64,000 bases of DNA from an uncultured Aquimarina sp. (GTDB taxonomy: Bacteria > Bacteroidota > Bacteroidia > Flavobacteriales > Flavobacteriaceae): contig CANMLU010000008.1 of NCBI GenBank assembly GCA_947498815.1, forward strand, positions 182,745 through 246,744, written 5' to 3'. The position numbers and the translations under genes are program-made. Shown piece after piece: positions 38,231-47,784 of the stretch. The notes under the pieces are model-generated. The model was given only the letters and a program-made list of their open reading frames with translations, made no database searches and was not told the DNA's origin. Numbering within the stretch: the first letter of the stretch is position 1; each line of letters starts with the position of its first letter.

Positions 38231-41200
38231 TTCTTGAATATTTTAGTTTTGGTAGTTTTGAATGGGGTAGTTATTGTTATAATATACATTCCTGTAGCCA
38301 TATTGCTAAGTGGAATTTTATATGAGGTATCACTCTTGTGTATGATAGTGGTAAATACTACTGTTCCCGTAACGTTGGTCATTACTATCGAAGTATTACT
38401 TTCGATGGCACCAGCGATATTAAGTTCGTCTTTTGCAGGGATTGGATAGAAATCGAATTCACCATTTGTTAAGGTTTTATTGAATGTACCCTGGCACGCT
38501 TTATCGGTTTTTATTTCAATCTCGTTCGCTCCATTTTGTAATTCTAAACGAATCTCTTGTACACCAGTATCGGTAAAATTGAATTCATAGTTTTTGGCAT
38601 TTACAGTAGCAGTGTAGTACGTACTTCCTGAAACTTGGTAGATGGCTGTTTTACCAGTATTGTCAACCTTAGTTTCGTATACTTTTAGACTTTCAGGAGC
38701 TTCAATAACTACAGTATAACACTGCTCAAAATTTGGAATATCCGATGTCGTAACACATACCTCATAGCTTCCCGAATTTAGATCGTTTATGATCAAGCCA
38801 TTGCTGAAGCTTATATCCGTAAAGGATCTGTTTTCAGAGTTTCCTGTAAGAGATACAGAGTAAACATGATCTTTTTCAAATGATAAACTAATTTCTCCAT
38901 TAGCAATATCTGTACATGACGTACTTATTGCAGCCACTTGGATGTCATTAAAGTTGATATTGCTTAATTGAGTATCAGAACATCCATTTAGGTCAACAAT
39001 ATCTCCAGAAGGAGTGTCGGGGCATTGATCAAGAGTGTCGATTACCCCATCCTTGTCTGTATCAACATTTACATTAATCGTAATTACCTCACGAACTAAT
39101 TCTAAATTAGAAACAACTGTATTTGTAATTATGCAATCGTAATCTCCAATATCTGATGCTGCGCTATCTGATATTATATAATTATTTGTATTTGCTCCAG
39201 GGATGGCAATACCATTTTTTCGCCATTGATAATTATTAGAGTTACTTGATGTGGCGTGTACTGTTAATGTAATTTCACCTCCTTCGTCTATTGTATATTC
39301 CTCCAGAGTATCAATAGATGCTTGTGGGCTATATACAAAAATGCGATAGGCATTGTAGATAGTAAATTCGTTTTCAAAATCTTCAAACACAAAATTATTA
39401 TTTCGGATTCTGAAATGATCTAAATTAGGTAGGTTAGCAATTGAAGCAGGTATAGGTCCTGAAAACTGATTCTGATCAAGAAATAATAGTTCAAGATCTA
39501 CTAAGTTTCCTATTGAAGTTGGAATTGTGCCTGTAAATTGATTACCAGCAAGTGACATTCCTTGCATTTTAACAAGATTTCCTATCTCTGTAGGTATTAT
39601 GCCTGTAAACTGATTTGACTGTAGATTAAGTAAAAGTAATTCAGTTAGATTTCCCATTTCAATGGGTAATGTACTAGACAACTGATTATCATTTAAGAAT
39701 AAAAGAGATAAAGATGTTAGATTTCCAATTTCAGATGGTAATATGCCAAATAGTTGATTGTCATTTAATTGTAAGTTTACCAAAGATGTTAAATTTCCTA
39801 TTTCAGTTGGTATTGTTCCCGATAATTGATTATTGCCTAAAGACAATGCTTTTAGTTTCGTTAAATTTCCAATTTCAGTTGGGATTGTTCCTGATAATTG
39901 ATTATTGATCAAAGACAGTGCTTCTAGTTTCGTTAAATCTCCAATTTCAGTTGGGATTGTCCCCGATAATTGATTATTGTCTAAATACAATGTTTCTAGT
40001 TCCGTTAGGTTGCCAATTTCCGTAGGAATAGGTCCAGATATTTCATTGTTTGAAATGGTTATAAATGATAAGCTGCTTAAGTCTCCTATTTCCGGAGGTA
40101 ATGGACCAGATAATTGGTTTTCGTTAAGATATAGGGTTTGTAAATTAGTAAGGTTTCCTATTTCTGATGGAATAGCATTTTCTAGCTGATTTACATTCAA
40201 TGTTAAAGAGCGTAATTTAATTAGATCTGAAATTGTCGGGGGGATTTCTCCAATAAGACTATTTGATCCAAGATCCAGACTTTCAAGATTAACTAGATTT
40301 CCAATTTGATCTGGTATACTACCTGTTAATTGATTCTCGGAAATTTGTAAAAAGGTTATGGAGGTAAGATTCCCGATCTCAAGAGGGATTGTTCCTGATA
40401 ATTGATTTCTTCCTAAACTCAACATAGTAAGTTTAGATAAGTTTCCTATCGATGATGGTATATCTCCTTGTATTGCATTATTGTCCAAGAATAATAAATT
40501 AAGATCAATTAGGTTTCCTATTTCTGGAGGAAATATACCAGAAATATTATTTTGATTAAGTCTTAAATCTACTAGGTGTGTTAGATTTCCAATTTCTGGA
40601 GGAATAGTACCTGTTAAGTTGTTACTGTGTAAGATCAAAGTTAGCACATTGCCCGATCCATCAAGGTTTACCCCGTACCAAGTACTCATATCTGCATTCA
40701 AATCCCAAGTATTGGTCCAATTAGGTCCATCTGTGGCATTATACAGAGCAATTAATGCATTTCTTTGGGTAATTGTTGCCGCATCAAGAATGGATATTGT
40801 ATTTCTCTCCAATGCTAGATCCGTTATACTTGTATTGGTAATTATACAATCATAAACACCAAGATCACTATTTGTTGCATTAGAGATTACTAGTGATGAC
40901 TGGTTTTCTCCGGGTAGATAAACACCATCTTTTCTCCATTGATAATTATTGTTGATACTCTGGGTTGCGCTTACGTTAAGTGTAATAGTACTTCCTTCGA
41001 TCAACTCCATAGTTTCTTGGCTATCGACCTTAGCTTGCGGTGCAAATCCAAATCGTTTGGCTGACAAACTTGCAAAATCTGCTTCAAAATCTTCAAAAAC
41101 AAATCTGTTTTCGGAAATGTCGAAATCCGCTAAAGCAGTAATATTTTTTATTCCTATAGGTAAGACGCCGGATAATTGGTTCTTGTTAAGAAACAATTGC

Positions 41201-44200
41201 CTTAAATTAGATAAGTTTCCTATCTCCGTTGGAATAGCACCTGTGAATTCGTTATCGTATAAATATAAGGTCTGAAGACCTGTAAGGTTTCCAACCTGAG
41301 AAGGAATTACACCAGAAAATTTGTTTACAGCTAGATTTAAAAATGTTAATTGCGAAAGATTTCCTATTTGGGTTGGAATTGGTCCTGTAAATCGATTATT
41401 GATCAGTGACAGTGCTTCCAAATTACTAAGGTTTCCTAATTCAATCGGAATTTCATCAAATAATTGATTGTCATTCAGGAATAATCTTTCCAGACTAGTC
41501 ATATTTCCCATTTGCGTTGGAATTGTACCAGTCAATTGGTTTCCAGTAAATGATAATCTTTTCAATTGGGTTAGATTTCCAATTTCTGCTGGAATTGTAC
41601 CTGATAATTGGTTGAATAAAAGAAATAGTGTTTCTAGATTACTGAAATCTCCAATCTCTGCCGGTAAATGTCCTGTTAAATTATTATCTCGAAGATCTAT
41701 TGTTGTAACACGACCAGAGGTGTTAAACGAAAGGCCATGCCAGGATCCAGGACTACTATTTAAATCCCAGGTATTGGTCCAATTGGGTCCTCCTGTTGCA
41801 TTGTAAAAAGCAATTAATGCATCTTTCTCTGATTGAGGAATGCTATTAATAAGGCTTACCACATTTTTTTGTATCGAGAGATTTGGAACATTGGTGTTCG
41901 TAATGATGCAATCATAAGCACCTAAATCAGAGTTCGAGATATTTGATAGTGTTAATGAAGAGTTTGTTTCTCCTGGAAGGTCAACGCCATCCTTTCTCCA
42001 TTGGTAACTATTATTTATGCTTTGGGTTTCGGGAGTTGTAAGAACAATGCTACTACCGAACACATTTTCAATTGCTTGTTTAGTGCCGATATTGGCTTGA
42101 GGAGCATAATCAAAAGCACTTAAAGCGTTGTAGTCTGCAAAATCATTTTCAAAATCCTCGAATACAAAATTGTTATTTCCAATACGGAAACTTCTTAAGT
42201 TGGAGAAATTCTTAATTCCAGACGGTATAGTTCCAGAAAAGTTGTTATTGTTTATAGATATAGATTCCAAAGAGTTTAGGTTGGCTAATTCTGGAGGAAT
42301 AGCACCGGAGAAATTATTATAACTAATATTAAATATATCCAAAGAACCGAGATTAGAAATCGTTGCAGGTATTTCCCCTGTCAGTTTATTGTTTGATATA
42401 CTTAAGTACTGCAAATTAAATAATGAAAATAGTCCTTCTGGGAGTTCACCAGATAGTTCGTTGGCGTGTAGTTGTAAAAAGATTAATTGCGATAAATTGC
42501 CTATTCCATTGGGTATTTCTCCCGTGATTTTATTAATATGTACATCCAGTGATATTAAGTTTGTAAGTCCCATAAAAAGACTAAGATCTCCAGATAATTG
42601 ATTCTGGCTTAAATCAATACCAATCAACTGGGTTAAGTTTCCTATCTCTACCGGTATTTCGCCAGAAAGACTATTAGAACCAAGTCTAAGGTCCTCTAGG
42701 TTATACAGGTTTCCAATTAAGGTAGGAATACTTCCTGTCAATTGATTGAGATATAAGTTAAGTGCTCTTAAATTATATAAATACCCAATTTCTGTTGGGA
42801 TTTCACCCGTAAGTTGGTTGTTCGCTAGGTCTAGTTCTCTTAGGTTACTTATATTTCCAATCTCAGAAGGGATAGAGCCTGAAATTTGATTCCCGTTAAG
42901 GCCCAAATTTTCAAGCAGTGCAAAGTTTCCAATTTCTGTAGGTAACGTTCCAATTAAATTATTGCCACCTAAATATATTCTTGAAACATAACCAGAAGTG
43001 TTAAAGGTAAGGCCATACCAAGTGCCTACATCGCTATTTAGGTCCCAGGTATTGGTCCAATTAGGGCCACCTGTTGCATTGTATAAAGCGATTAGTGCAT
43101 CTTTTTCAGACTGTGGGACAGGATTAATAAGGCTAATCGGATTTTTATATAGTGTAAGGCCAGGTACATTGGGATTGGTAATCATACAATCATAAGTCCC
43201 CAAATCGAAGTCTGAGATATTGGATAGTGTAAGTGTAGCGTTTGTCGCTCCAATAATATCGGACCCATTTTTTCTCCATTGATAATTGTTGTTAGCACTT
43301 GTTGTACCTGTAACAGATAAGTTTACATCGGTACCTAATAGTACCTCAATAGCTTCAATGTTATCAATACCGGATTGTGGTGAATAAGTAAAGGAATCCA
43401 AAGCATTAAAGTCGTTGAAATCATTTTCAATATCTTCAAATACGAGACTATTTGAGGCAAGATTTAATGAAGATAAAACAGGTAAATTTTTTATCGCAGA
43501 AGGAATTACGCCAGAAAGTTGATTGTATTCCAAATTAATATGTTCAAGAGAAGAAATATTTGCTATTTGAGCAGGAATAATACCCGATAATTTATTGTTT
43601 GGTATGGATAAATTAACTAAACTACTTAGGTTTCCTATTTCTGCCGGAATAGCACCCGTAAGTTGATTGTTATATAAATGTAGTGTATGTAGATTAACTA
43701 GATTACCTATAGTTGTAGGTATTTCTCCGGATAACTGATTAACATTTAATTCTAAAGAAGTTAAGCCTATAAGATTTCCAATTGAAGTGGGAATCGAACC
43801 AGAGAATTGGTTAAAAGCCAGCTGTAGGATGTTTAGGTTGGTTAAGTTTCCAATTTGGCTAGGGATGGTTCCATATAATTGATTTTCGTTTAACTGTAAA
43901 TCAACCAGATCTGTCATATTTCCTATCTCAATTGGGATTTCTCCACTAAGAAAATTGTTGTTAAAGTATAGTGATCTTAATTTGGTTAAATTTCCAATCT
44001 CAATGGGAATATTACCATTTAATTGATTGTAAATTAGATTAATAGATTCTAAAGATGTTAGATTTCCAACCTCTGGTGGTATTTGACCTGTTAATTTATT
44101 ATTATTGAGTTCAAGAAGATTTAAATTGGTCAAGTTTCCTATTTCTGAAGGGATCGTACCTTGTAATTGGTTATTGGAGAGAAGGAGGGCATTTAGTTCG

Positions 44201-44979
44201 ACCAAACTAAATAATTCTGTTGGCATTGTTCCGGATAATTGATTGCCCGATAAATTTAGATCCCTAAGGTTGGTAAGATTGCCAATTTCGGAAGGAAGTG
44301 TTCCTGATAAGTTATTACTGCTAAGGTTTAAGGACTGTACATTGCCAGATGTGTCAAGAGTTACTCCATACCACGTACTCATATCGGCATTTAAGTCCCA
44401 TGTATTGGTCCAGCCTGCTCCACCTGTGGCGTTGTAAAAAGCGACCAAGGCATTTCTTTGAGCAGTAGTGCCGGTTTCAACGACCTCAATATTGTCTATA
44501 TATACTTCAAAAGGATCGGCTATAAACGAGAATATGCTGATTTCCAAATACCAGCTTTCAGAACTTGTAGGTGTAATTTCTGTAGTAACTGTACTCCAAT
44601 CAAAATTTTGCGGAATACGACTTGCATTTGTGTTTGGTGTAAAATCACTACCTCCGTAGCTATAACCGATTACTTGTTGTCCAAAAGATGGATTTGCAGT
44701 TTTTACCTTATAGTCAAAACTTAATTGATAGGTTTTTCCTACTTCAAGATTGTAATTAGTGGCTAATTGTGGATTTACATTAGTATTAATAAACAAAGCG
44801 CTACTGGTACCATCGGTAAATTCGGTAGTGTTTTGGATAATATTACCGCCGGCTGCCCATGCAGATGGTGATAAAGTAATATCGTTCCAGGTTTCCAGGC
44901 TTCCATTTTGAATTAAGTTGGTTTGTGAATGGGCAAAGGTAGTGCATGCCAAAAAGGCTAGAAGTAATAGTCGTTTCAT
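38227..44979 (-). CDS. Giant leucine-rich-repeat/Ig-like protein secreted by T9SS
   Basis: The 2250-residue protein has a signal peptide (MKRLLLLAFLACTTFAHS), an N-terminal sandwich domain (about 20-168, resembling carbohydrate-binding modules), then four modules starting near residues 172, 623, 1046 and 1396. Each begins with NALIALYNATGG and WTNTWDLN, runs through plant-type 24-residue leucine-rich repeats (consensus NxLxGxIPxEIGNL), and ends in an Ig-like domain with NNYQWRKDG and DLGAYDCIITN. A thrombospondin-type calcium motif (DTDKDGVIDTLDQCPDTP) follows near 1970. The C-terminus (DFYPIPAKDELNI to KTKIFKK) is a type A T9SS sorting domain. It is probably a cell-surface or secreted adhesion or binding protein. 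It is the first gene before a coupled lipoprotein gene. Confidence 0.95.
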   Translation of the reverse strand: MKRLLLLAFLACTTFAHSQTNLIQNGSLETWNDITLSPSAWAAGGNIIQNTTEFTDGTSSALFINTNVNPQLATNYNLEVGKTYQLSFDYKVKTANPSFGQQVIGYSYGGSDFTPNTNASRIPQNFDWSTVTTEITPTSSESWYLEISIFSFIADPFEVYIDNIEVVETGTTAQRNALVAFYNATGGAGWTNTWDLNADMSTWYGVTLDTSGNVQSLNLSSNNLSGTLPSEIGNLTNLRDLNLSGNQLSGTMPTELFSLVELNALLLSNNQLQGTIPSEIGNLTNLNLLELNNNKLTGQIPPEVGNLTSLESINLIYNQLNGNIPIEIGNLTKLRSLYFNNNFLSGEIPIEIGNMTDLVDLQLNENQLYGTIPSQIGNLTNLNILQLAFNQFSGSIPTSIGNLIGLTSLELNVNQLSGEIPTTIGNLVNLHTLHLYNNQLTGAIPAEIGNLSSLVNLSIPNNKLSGIIPAQIANISSLEHINLEYNQLSGVIPSAIKNLPVLSSLNLASNSLVFEDIENDFNDFNALDSFTYSPQSGIDNIEAIEVLLGTDVNLSVTGTTSANNNYQWRKNGSDIIGATNATLTLSNISDFDLGTYDCMITNPNVPGLTLYKNPISLINPVPQSEKDALIALYNATGGPNWTNTWDLNSDVGTWYGLTFNTSGYVSRIYLGGNNLIGTLPTEIGNFALLENLGLNGNQISGSIPSEIGNISNLRELDLANNQLTGEIPTEIGYLYNLRALNLYLNQLTGSIPTLIGNLYNLEDLRLGSNSLSGEIPVEIGNLTQLIGIDLSQNQLSGDLSLFMGLTNLISLDVHINKITGEIPNGIGNLSQLIFLQLHANELSGELPEGLFSLFNLQYLSISNNKLTGEIPATISNLGSLDIFNISYNNFSGAIPPELANLNSLESISINNNNFSGTIPSGIKNFSNLRSFRIGNNNFVFEDFENDFADYNALSAFDYAPQANIGTKQAIENVFGSSIVLTTPETQSINNSYQWRKDGVDLPGETNSSLTLSNISNSDLGAYDCIITNTNVPNLSIQKNVVSLINSIPQSEKDALIAFYNATGGPNWTNTWDLNSSPGSWHGLSFNTSGRVTTIDLRDNNLTGHLPAEIGDFSNLETLFLLFNQLSGTIPAEIGNLTQLKRLSFTGNQLTGTIPTQMGNMTSLERLFLNDNQLFDEIPIELGNLSNLEALSLINNRFTGPIPTQIGNLSQLTFLNLAVNKFSGVIPSQVGNLTGLQTLYLYDNEFTGAIPTEIGNLSNLRQLFLNKNQLSGVLPIGIKNITALADFDISENRFVFEDFEADFASLSAKRFGFAPQAKVDSQETMELIEGSTITLNVSATQSINNNYQWRKDGVYLPGENQSSLVISNATNSDLGVYDCIITNTSITDLALERNTISILDAATITQRNALIALYNATDGPNWTNTWDLNADMSTWYGVNLDGSGNVLTLILHSNNLTGTIPPEIGNLTHLVDLRLNQNNISGIFPPEIGNLIDLNLLFLDNNAIQGDIPSSIGNLSKLTMLSLGRNQLSGTIPLEIGNLTSITFLQISENQLTGSIPDQIGNLVNLESLDLGSNSLIGEIPPTISDLIKLRSLTLNVNQLENAIPSEIGNLTNLQTLYLNENQLSGPLPPEIGDLSSLSFITISNNEISGPIPTEIGNLTELETLYLDNNQLSGTIPTEIGDLTKLEALSLINNQLSGTIPTEIGNLTKLKALSLGNNQLSGTIPTEIGNLTSLVNLQLNDNQLFGILPSEIGNLTSLSLLFLNDNQLSSTLPIEMGNLTELLLLNLQSNQFTGIIPTEIGNLVKMQGMSLAGNQFTGTIPTSIGNLVDLELLFLDQNQFSGPIPASIANLPNLDHFRIRNNNFVFEDFENEFTIYNAYRIFVYSPQASIDTLEEYTIDEGGEITLTVHATSSNSNNYQWRKNGIAIPGANTNNYIISDSAASDIGDYDCIITNTVVSNLELVREVITINVNVDTDKDGVIDTLDQCPDTPSGDIVDLNGCSDTQLSNINFNDIQVAAISTSCTDIANGEISLSFEKDHVYSVSLTGNSENRSFTDISFSNGLIINDLNSGSYEVCVTTSDIPNFEQCYTVVIEAPESLKVYETKVDNTGKTAIYQVSGSTYYTATVNAKNYEFNFTDTGVQEIRLELQNGANEIEIKTDKACQGTFNKTLTNGEFDFYPIPAKDELNIAGAIESNTSIVMTNVTGTVVFTTIIHKSDTSYKIPLSNMATGMYIITITTPFKTTKTKIFKK

Positions 44980-45322
44980 AGTTAGATTTTAAAATAGGAG
45001 GCCGGCGAATATACTTAAAAACATCTAATTAACAAAAAATTAAGATGCTGTTAAATAAGATGAAAAGCATAAAAATCGGATTTAAGGTGCTCTTGTATTT
45101 GTATGAAAGCCTTACTATTTTGTCTAAGCGTAGTAGTTTTTGAAATAAGTGTACTTCTTTCCATTCCGGAATATTTTCTTGGGCAACATCTAATTTAGAA
45201 TGATTCTTTTAAGATTCAAGAGTTTTATACAATCCTAAGGCCTTTTATTCATTACTTTACGATAATACACTTATTTTTATAAGACGAATATTACCCAAAT
45301 TTCGAGTATTTTTTGCTTCTTT

Positions 45323-45365
45323 CTAATGAGCTTCTAGCCAGTTGTCGCCCAATCCAAGATCCACA
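45323..45365 (-). repeat. polA 3'-end fragment, copy A (43 bases)
   Basis: The bases match 48751-48793, the stop codon and last codons of intact polA, with three differences. Similarity stops abruptly after the word GATCCACA on the plus strand. Compared with copy B at 46918 it differs at nine positions, so it is closer to the intact gene. Confidence 0.85.
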
Positions 45366-45421
45366 AATATTTTAGTAGTTAATAACTTAAAATAAAGTTT
45401 TGGTTTTGACTTAGATTGAAT

Positions 45422-45457
45422 AAGAGTTTTTCTTAATTTTAAAAGAAACTCTTTTTT
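45422..45457 (+). promoter_or_regulatory. Terminator-like hairpin abutting the KAP start codon
   Basis: AAGAGTTTTTCTT pairs with AAGAAACTCTT (two-base bulge) across an A/T loop and the T run ends exactly at the ATG at 45458. Placement suits attenuation or hiding of the translation start. Strength cannot be calculated here. Confidence 0.45.
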
Positions 45458-46921
45458 ATGTCAAAACTCTTACCAAACCTACCAATTAAAGATCTTACTT
45501 CTGAAACAGATTATCTTGGAATTATTGATAAAGGAAATCTTATTAAATTGTTTTTGGAATCTAATACCGAGGAATTTTCTGAAATTAAAATGTTTGCACT
45601 GTATGGAGAATGGGGAAGCGGTAAAAGTACATTAATGAAATATCTTCAAAAGGAATTAATGGGTTCTTTTAATACTTTCTTTTTTGAAGCTTGGGAGTTT
45701 GAAAGTGATTCAAATTTATCGTTCTCTCTCCTTGAATTTTTGATTAAAGAAGGAAAATCAGTTGCCGATGATGTTTCTGGAGAAATCCTTAATGTTGCTG
45801 AAAAGTTACTTAGAGGTTTTACGAAATCTGTAAAATTATCAATTCCAGGTTTAAGTATAGATGGTAAGCAAATAGTTGAAGCTCTAGAAAGTGAAAAAGA
45901 AAAGACATTTCTAGAACTTAAGGAAGAATTTAAAATAGAATTTATTGGATGGGAAGACCTTATGACCAAAGGAGAAAATTCTGATTACAATATTGTATTT
46001 ATTGATGATTTAGATAGATGTGAGCCGGAAAATGTTTTGAATTTATTATCTGCGATAAAGTTGTTTTTTAACTATGGAAAGAAAACTATTTTCTTTTTTG
46101 GTATTGACAAAAAAGCGGTTAAAGAAGCAGTAAAGACAAAATATGGCGAAGTTGTAAAGGCAAATGAATATCTTGAAAAGATTTTTGATATTTCTTTTTC
46201 GATGCCTCGTGAAAATGAAATTTTAAAATTGGTTAGAAATTATTTTCCAAGTTCAAGCATTAGGCAAAAGGAAATTGAAGATAATTGGGATGATGCTATC
46301 ACTATTTTTTTTAAAGAAATTAAATTCAATAATCCAAGAAGAATAAAAAAAGTTCTAAACAAGTATCATTTGCTAAAACACATTAGAACGACTCAGAGCA
46401 AAGGGAAATATTTAGAACATATTCCACATATTTTTATTAGAGAAGGTGATAAAAGTAGTTTTTTTGAAACAATTCTCGTTTTATATTTTATAATACTTGA
46501 CGAATTTTATCCAGAAATTTCCAAGTGTCTTTTTGATTTTGAAATCAAAAAGAATAACTATTTAGGGGCAATAAAGGATAATGTAATTTTGAGTGAAAGC
46601 CAAAAGTCAAGCAATTATAATTCTATAAAAGTTTATTTTGATACCAATATGCTCAGGGTGCCATTAAATGAGGTTGGAGGAGGTTTTAATAATAATAAGG
46701 GAGCATTTTATGTGGTTTTAGGCCCAATAAATGCTAGTCAGTTAAGTTTTAACTCAATCTCAAAGGTTGTTAATTTTAAAGAATTTGTTCCAATAGAAAT
46801 GTCAATGGACTATATGTTTTTTAAGTATTTAAAAGGTAATGAAATTACTATTGTTAATTGTAATGAGTTAAGCAAATTAACACTTTTAGAAATCAAAAAT
46901 ATGGTTTCAAAACTTCTCTAA
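45458..46921 (+). CDS. KAP-family P-loop NTPase, candidate defence protein
   Basis: The 487-residue protein has Walker A GEWGSGKST (residues 50-58), a KAP-type FFFEAWEFESD (74-84), Walker B and following helix in NIVFIDDLDRCEPENVL (178-194), and a sensor-like FNNPRRIKKVLNKYH near 300. No membrane segments are evident between the Walker motifs, unlike many KAP proteins, so it is probably cytoplasmic. KAP NTPases include PifA, which blocks phage T7, and are common in defence islands; that role here is inference. The gene lies between two partial copies of the polA 3' end, and its stop codon overlaps the start of copy B. No integrase is present. Confidence 0.85.
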   Translation: MSKLLPNLPIKDLTSETDYLGIIDKGNLIKLFLESNTEEFSEIKMFALYGEWGSGKSTLMKYLQKELMGSFNTFFFEAWEFESDSNLSFSLLEFLIKEGKSVADDVSGEILNVAEKLLRGFTKSVKLSIPGLSIDGKQIVEALESEKEKTFLELKEEFKIEFIGWEDLMTKGENSDYNIVFIDDLDRCEPENVLNLLSAIKLFFNYGKKTIFFFGIDKKAVKEAVKTKYGEVVKANEYLEKIFDISFSMPRENEILKLVRNYFPSSSIRQKEIEDNWDDAITIFFKEIKFNNPRRIKKVLNKYHLLKHIRTTQSKGKYLEHIPHIFIREGDKSSFFETILVLYFIILDEFYPEISKCLFDFEIKKNNYLGAIKDNVILSESQKSSNYNSIKVYFDTNMLRVPLNEVGGGFNNNKGAFYVVLGPINASQLSFNSISKVVNFKEFVPIEMSMDYMFFKYLKGNEITIVNCNELSKLTLLEIKNMVSKLL

Positions 46922-47163
46922 TGCGCCTCTAACCAATTATTACCTAATCCAAGATCAACATCCAAAGGAACCGCCAAAGTATAAGCGCTTTCCATTTCGG
47001 TTTTGATCAAAGTTTTGATTTGTTCCAGTTCGGGTTTGTAAACATCAAAAACCAATTCATCATGCACCTGTAGTAACATTTTGGTTTTGTAATTGCCTTC
47101 TTTTAGTTTTTTATGAATATTGATCATGGCAATTTTGATAATGTCTGCAGCACTACCTTGAAT
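46918..47163 (-). pseudogene. polA 3'-end fragment, copy B (246 bases)
   Basis: The minus strand encodes the last 81 residues of DNA polymerase I, from QGSAADIIKIAMINIH to NNWLEAH, with the stop at 46918. Bases 46979-47163 are identical to 48812-48996 in intact polA over 185 bases by eye, while the final 61 bases differ at nine positions. At 47164-47165 homology jumps to a serine-hydrolase gene remnant. The fragment contains the HDELVFDV metal-site motif but no fingers or rest of the palm, so it cannot work alone. Confidence 0.9.
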
Positions 47164-47164
47164 T

Positions 47165-47513
47165 AGAGCTATCTTAAAAGTATCAACCAGATATTCCAAA
47201 ATATAATCTCATAGATATTTTTTAACTATGGTTTATATAAGTATCAAAGATACCTATGTCAATTTGCAGGAAGGGGGGTAATAGATTCTTATTATGCGTT
47301 GGAATGTCGAATTCTAGATTATAGAGTTTACCATGGTGGTAATACACATCAATATAAAACGCGATTATTGATTGATCTTGATAATAGAATAGCGGTTTGT
47401 TTTTTATTCAATGGGGGCAAATCCTTTTAACCCCGGTTTAATGGTTTGGTGATCCCTGTTTTTTTGAATTATTATGATTTTTTAAAGATATGAGAATGAA
47501 AAATGGGTTGTAA
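47165..47513 (+). pseudogene. Decayed 3' part of a beta-lactamase-family serine hydrolase
   Basis: The stretch aligns by eye with about 36305-36664 of the intact serine-hydrolase gene: TACCTATGTCAATTTG, then ATTCTAGATTATAGAG versus ATTTTGGATTACAGAG, CATCAATATAAAAC, and GAATTATTATGATTTTT near the end. Encoded landmarks are YHGGN and NYYDF. Frame shifts and deletions break it, and no 5' half exists. It is fused to polA copy B, so it arrived with, or was truncated by, that insertion. Confidence 0.8.
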
Positions 47514-47727
47514 GACGAAATGATTTGGGGTGTTTAACACATTAAGGAAATTCTTTTCATAGTTTTTAAAGCGATCAAAAATAACATAATACTTATAATG
47601 ATACATCTTGAGCGTTTTATTTTGAAGATAGTGTTATAGTTTCTGGAACCTATATCCCGGATTTTTTATTTTTCAAAATTTAAAATATTGCGGTATATGA
47701 CTTTGAGGGATATCGCGAGGTAAAATA

Positions 47728-47768
47728 AGAGACTGAATTCTAGATTAAAACTCAAAAATTCAATCTCT
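47728..47768 (-). terminator. Terminator of the bulb-lectin lipoprotein gene
   Basis: AGAGACTGAATT pairs with AATTCAATCTCT (one mismatch) across about 17 bases, just past the lipoprotein stop on the minus strand, with a T-rich stretch after it. Confidence 0.6.
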
Positions 47769-47784
47769 TTCTTATGTTATTGGT

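Larger units (their letters stand above)
44980..45457. other. Intergenic region with a polA 3'-end fragment
   Basis: A 43-base copy of the polA 3' end lies at 45323-45365. To its left, minus-strand frames at about 45040-45210 read like protein in short pieces (for example IPEWKEVHLFQKLLRLDK) but lack a start and are interrupted, so they may be remains of a lost gene. The promoter of the giant LRR gene must also lie here. Confidence 0.5.

Noticed and set aside
41468-41806. 112-codon plus-strand frame inside the LRR gene
   Set aside because: It is the antisense shadow of the leucine-rich repeats.
38227-44979. Regular 72-base periodicity as a minisatellite or CRISPR array
   Set aside because: The period equals a 24-residue leucine-rich repeat in one long open frame; units vary and there are no spacers.
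46918-47199. 93-residue frame as an independent small gene
   Set aside because: Its homology to PolA begins only after residue 12; the preceding residues are antisense to the serine-hydrolase remnant, so it is a chimeric fragment.
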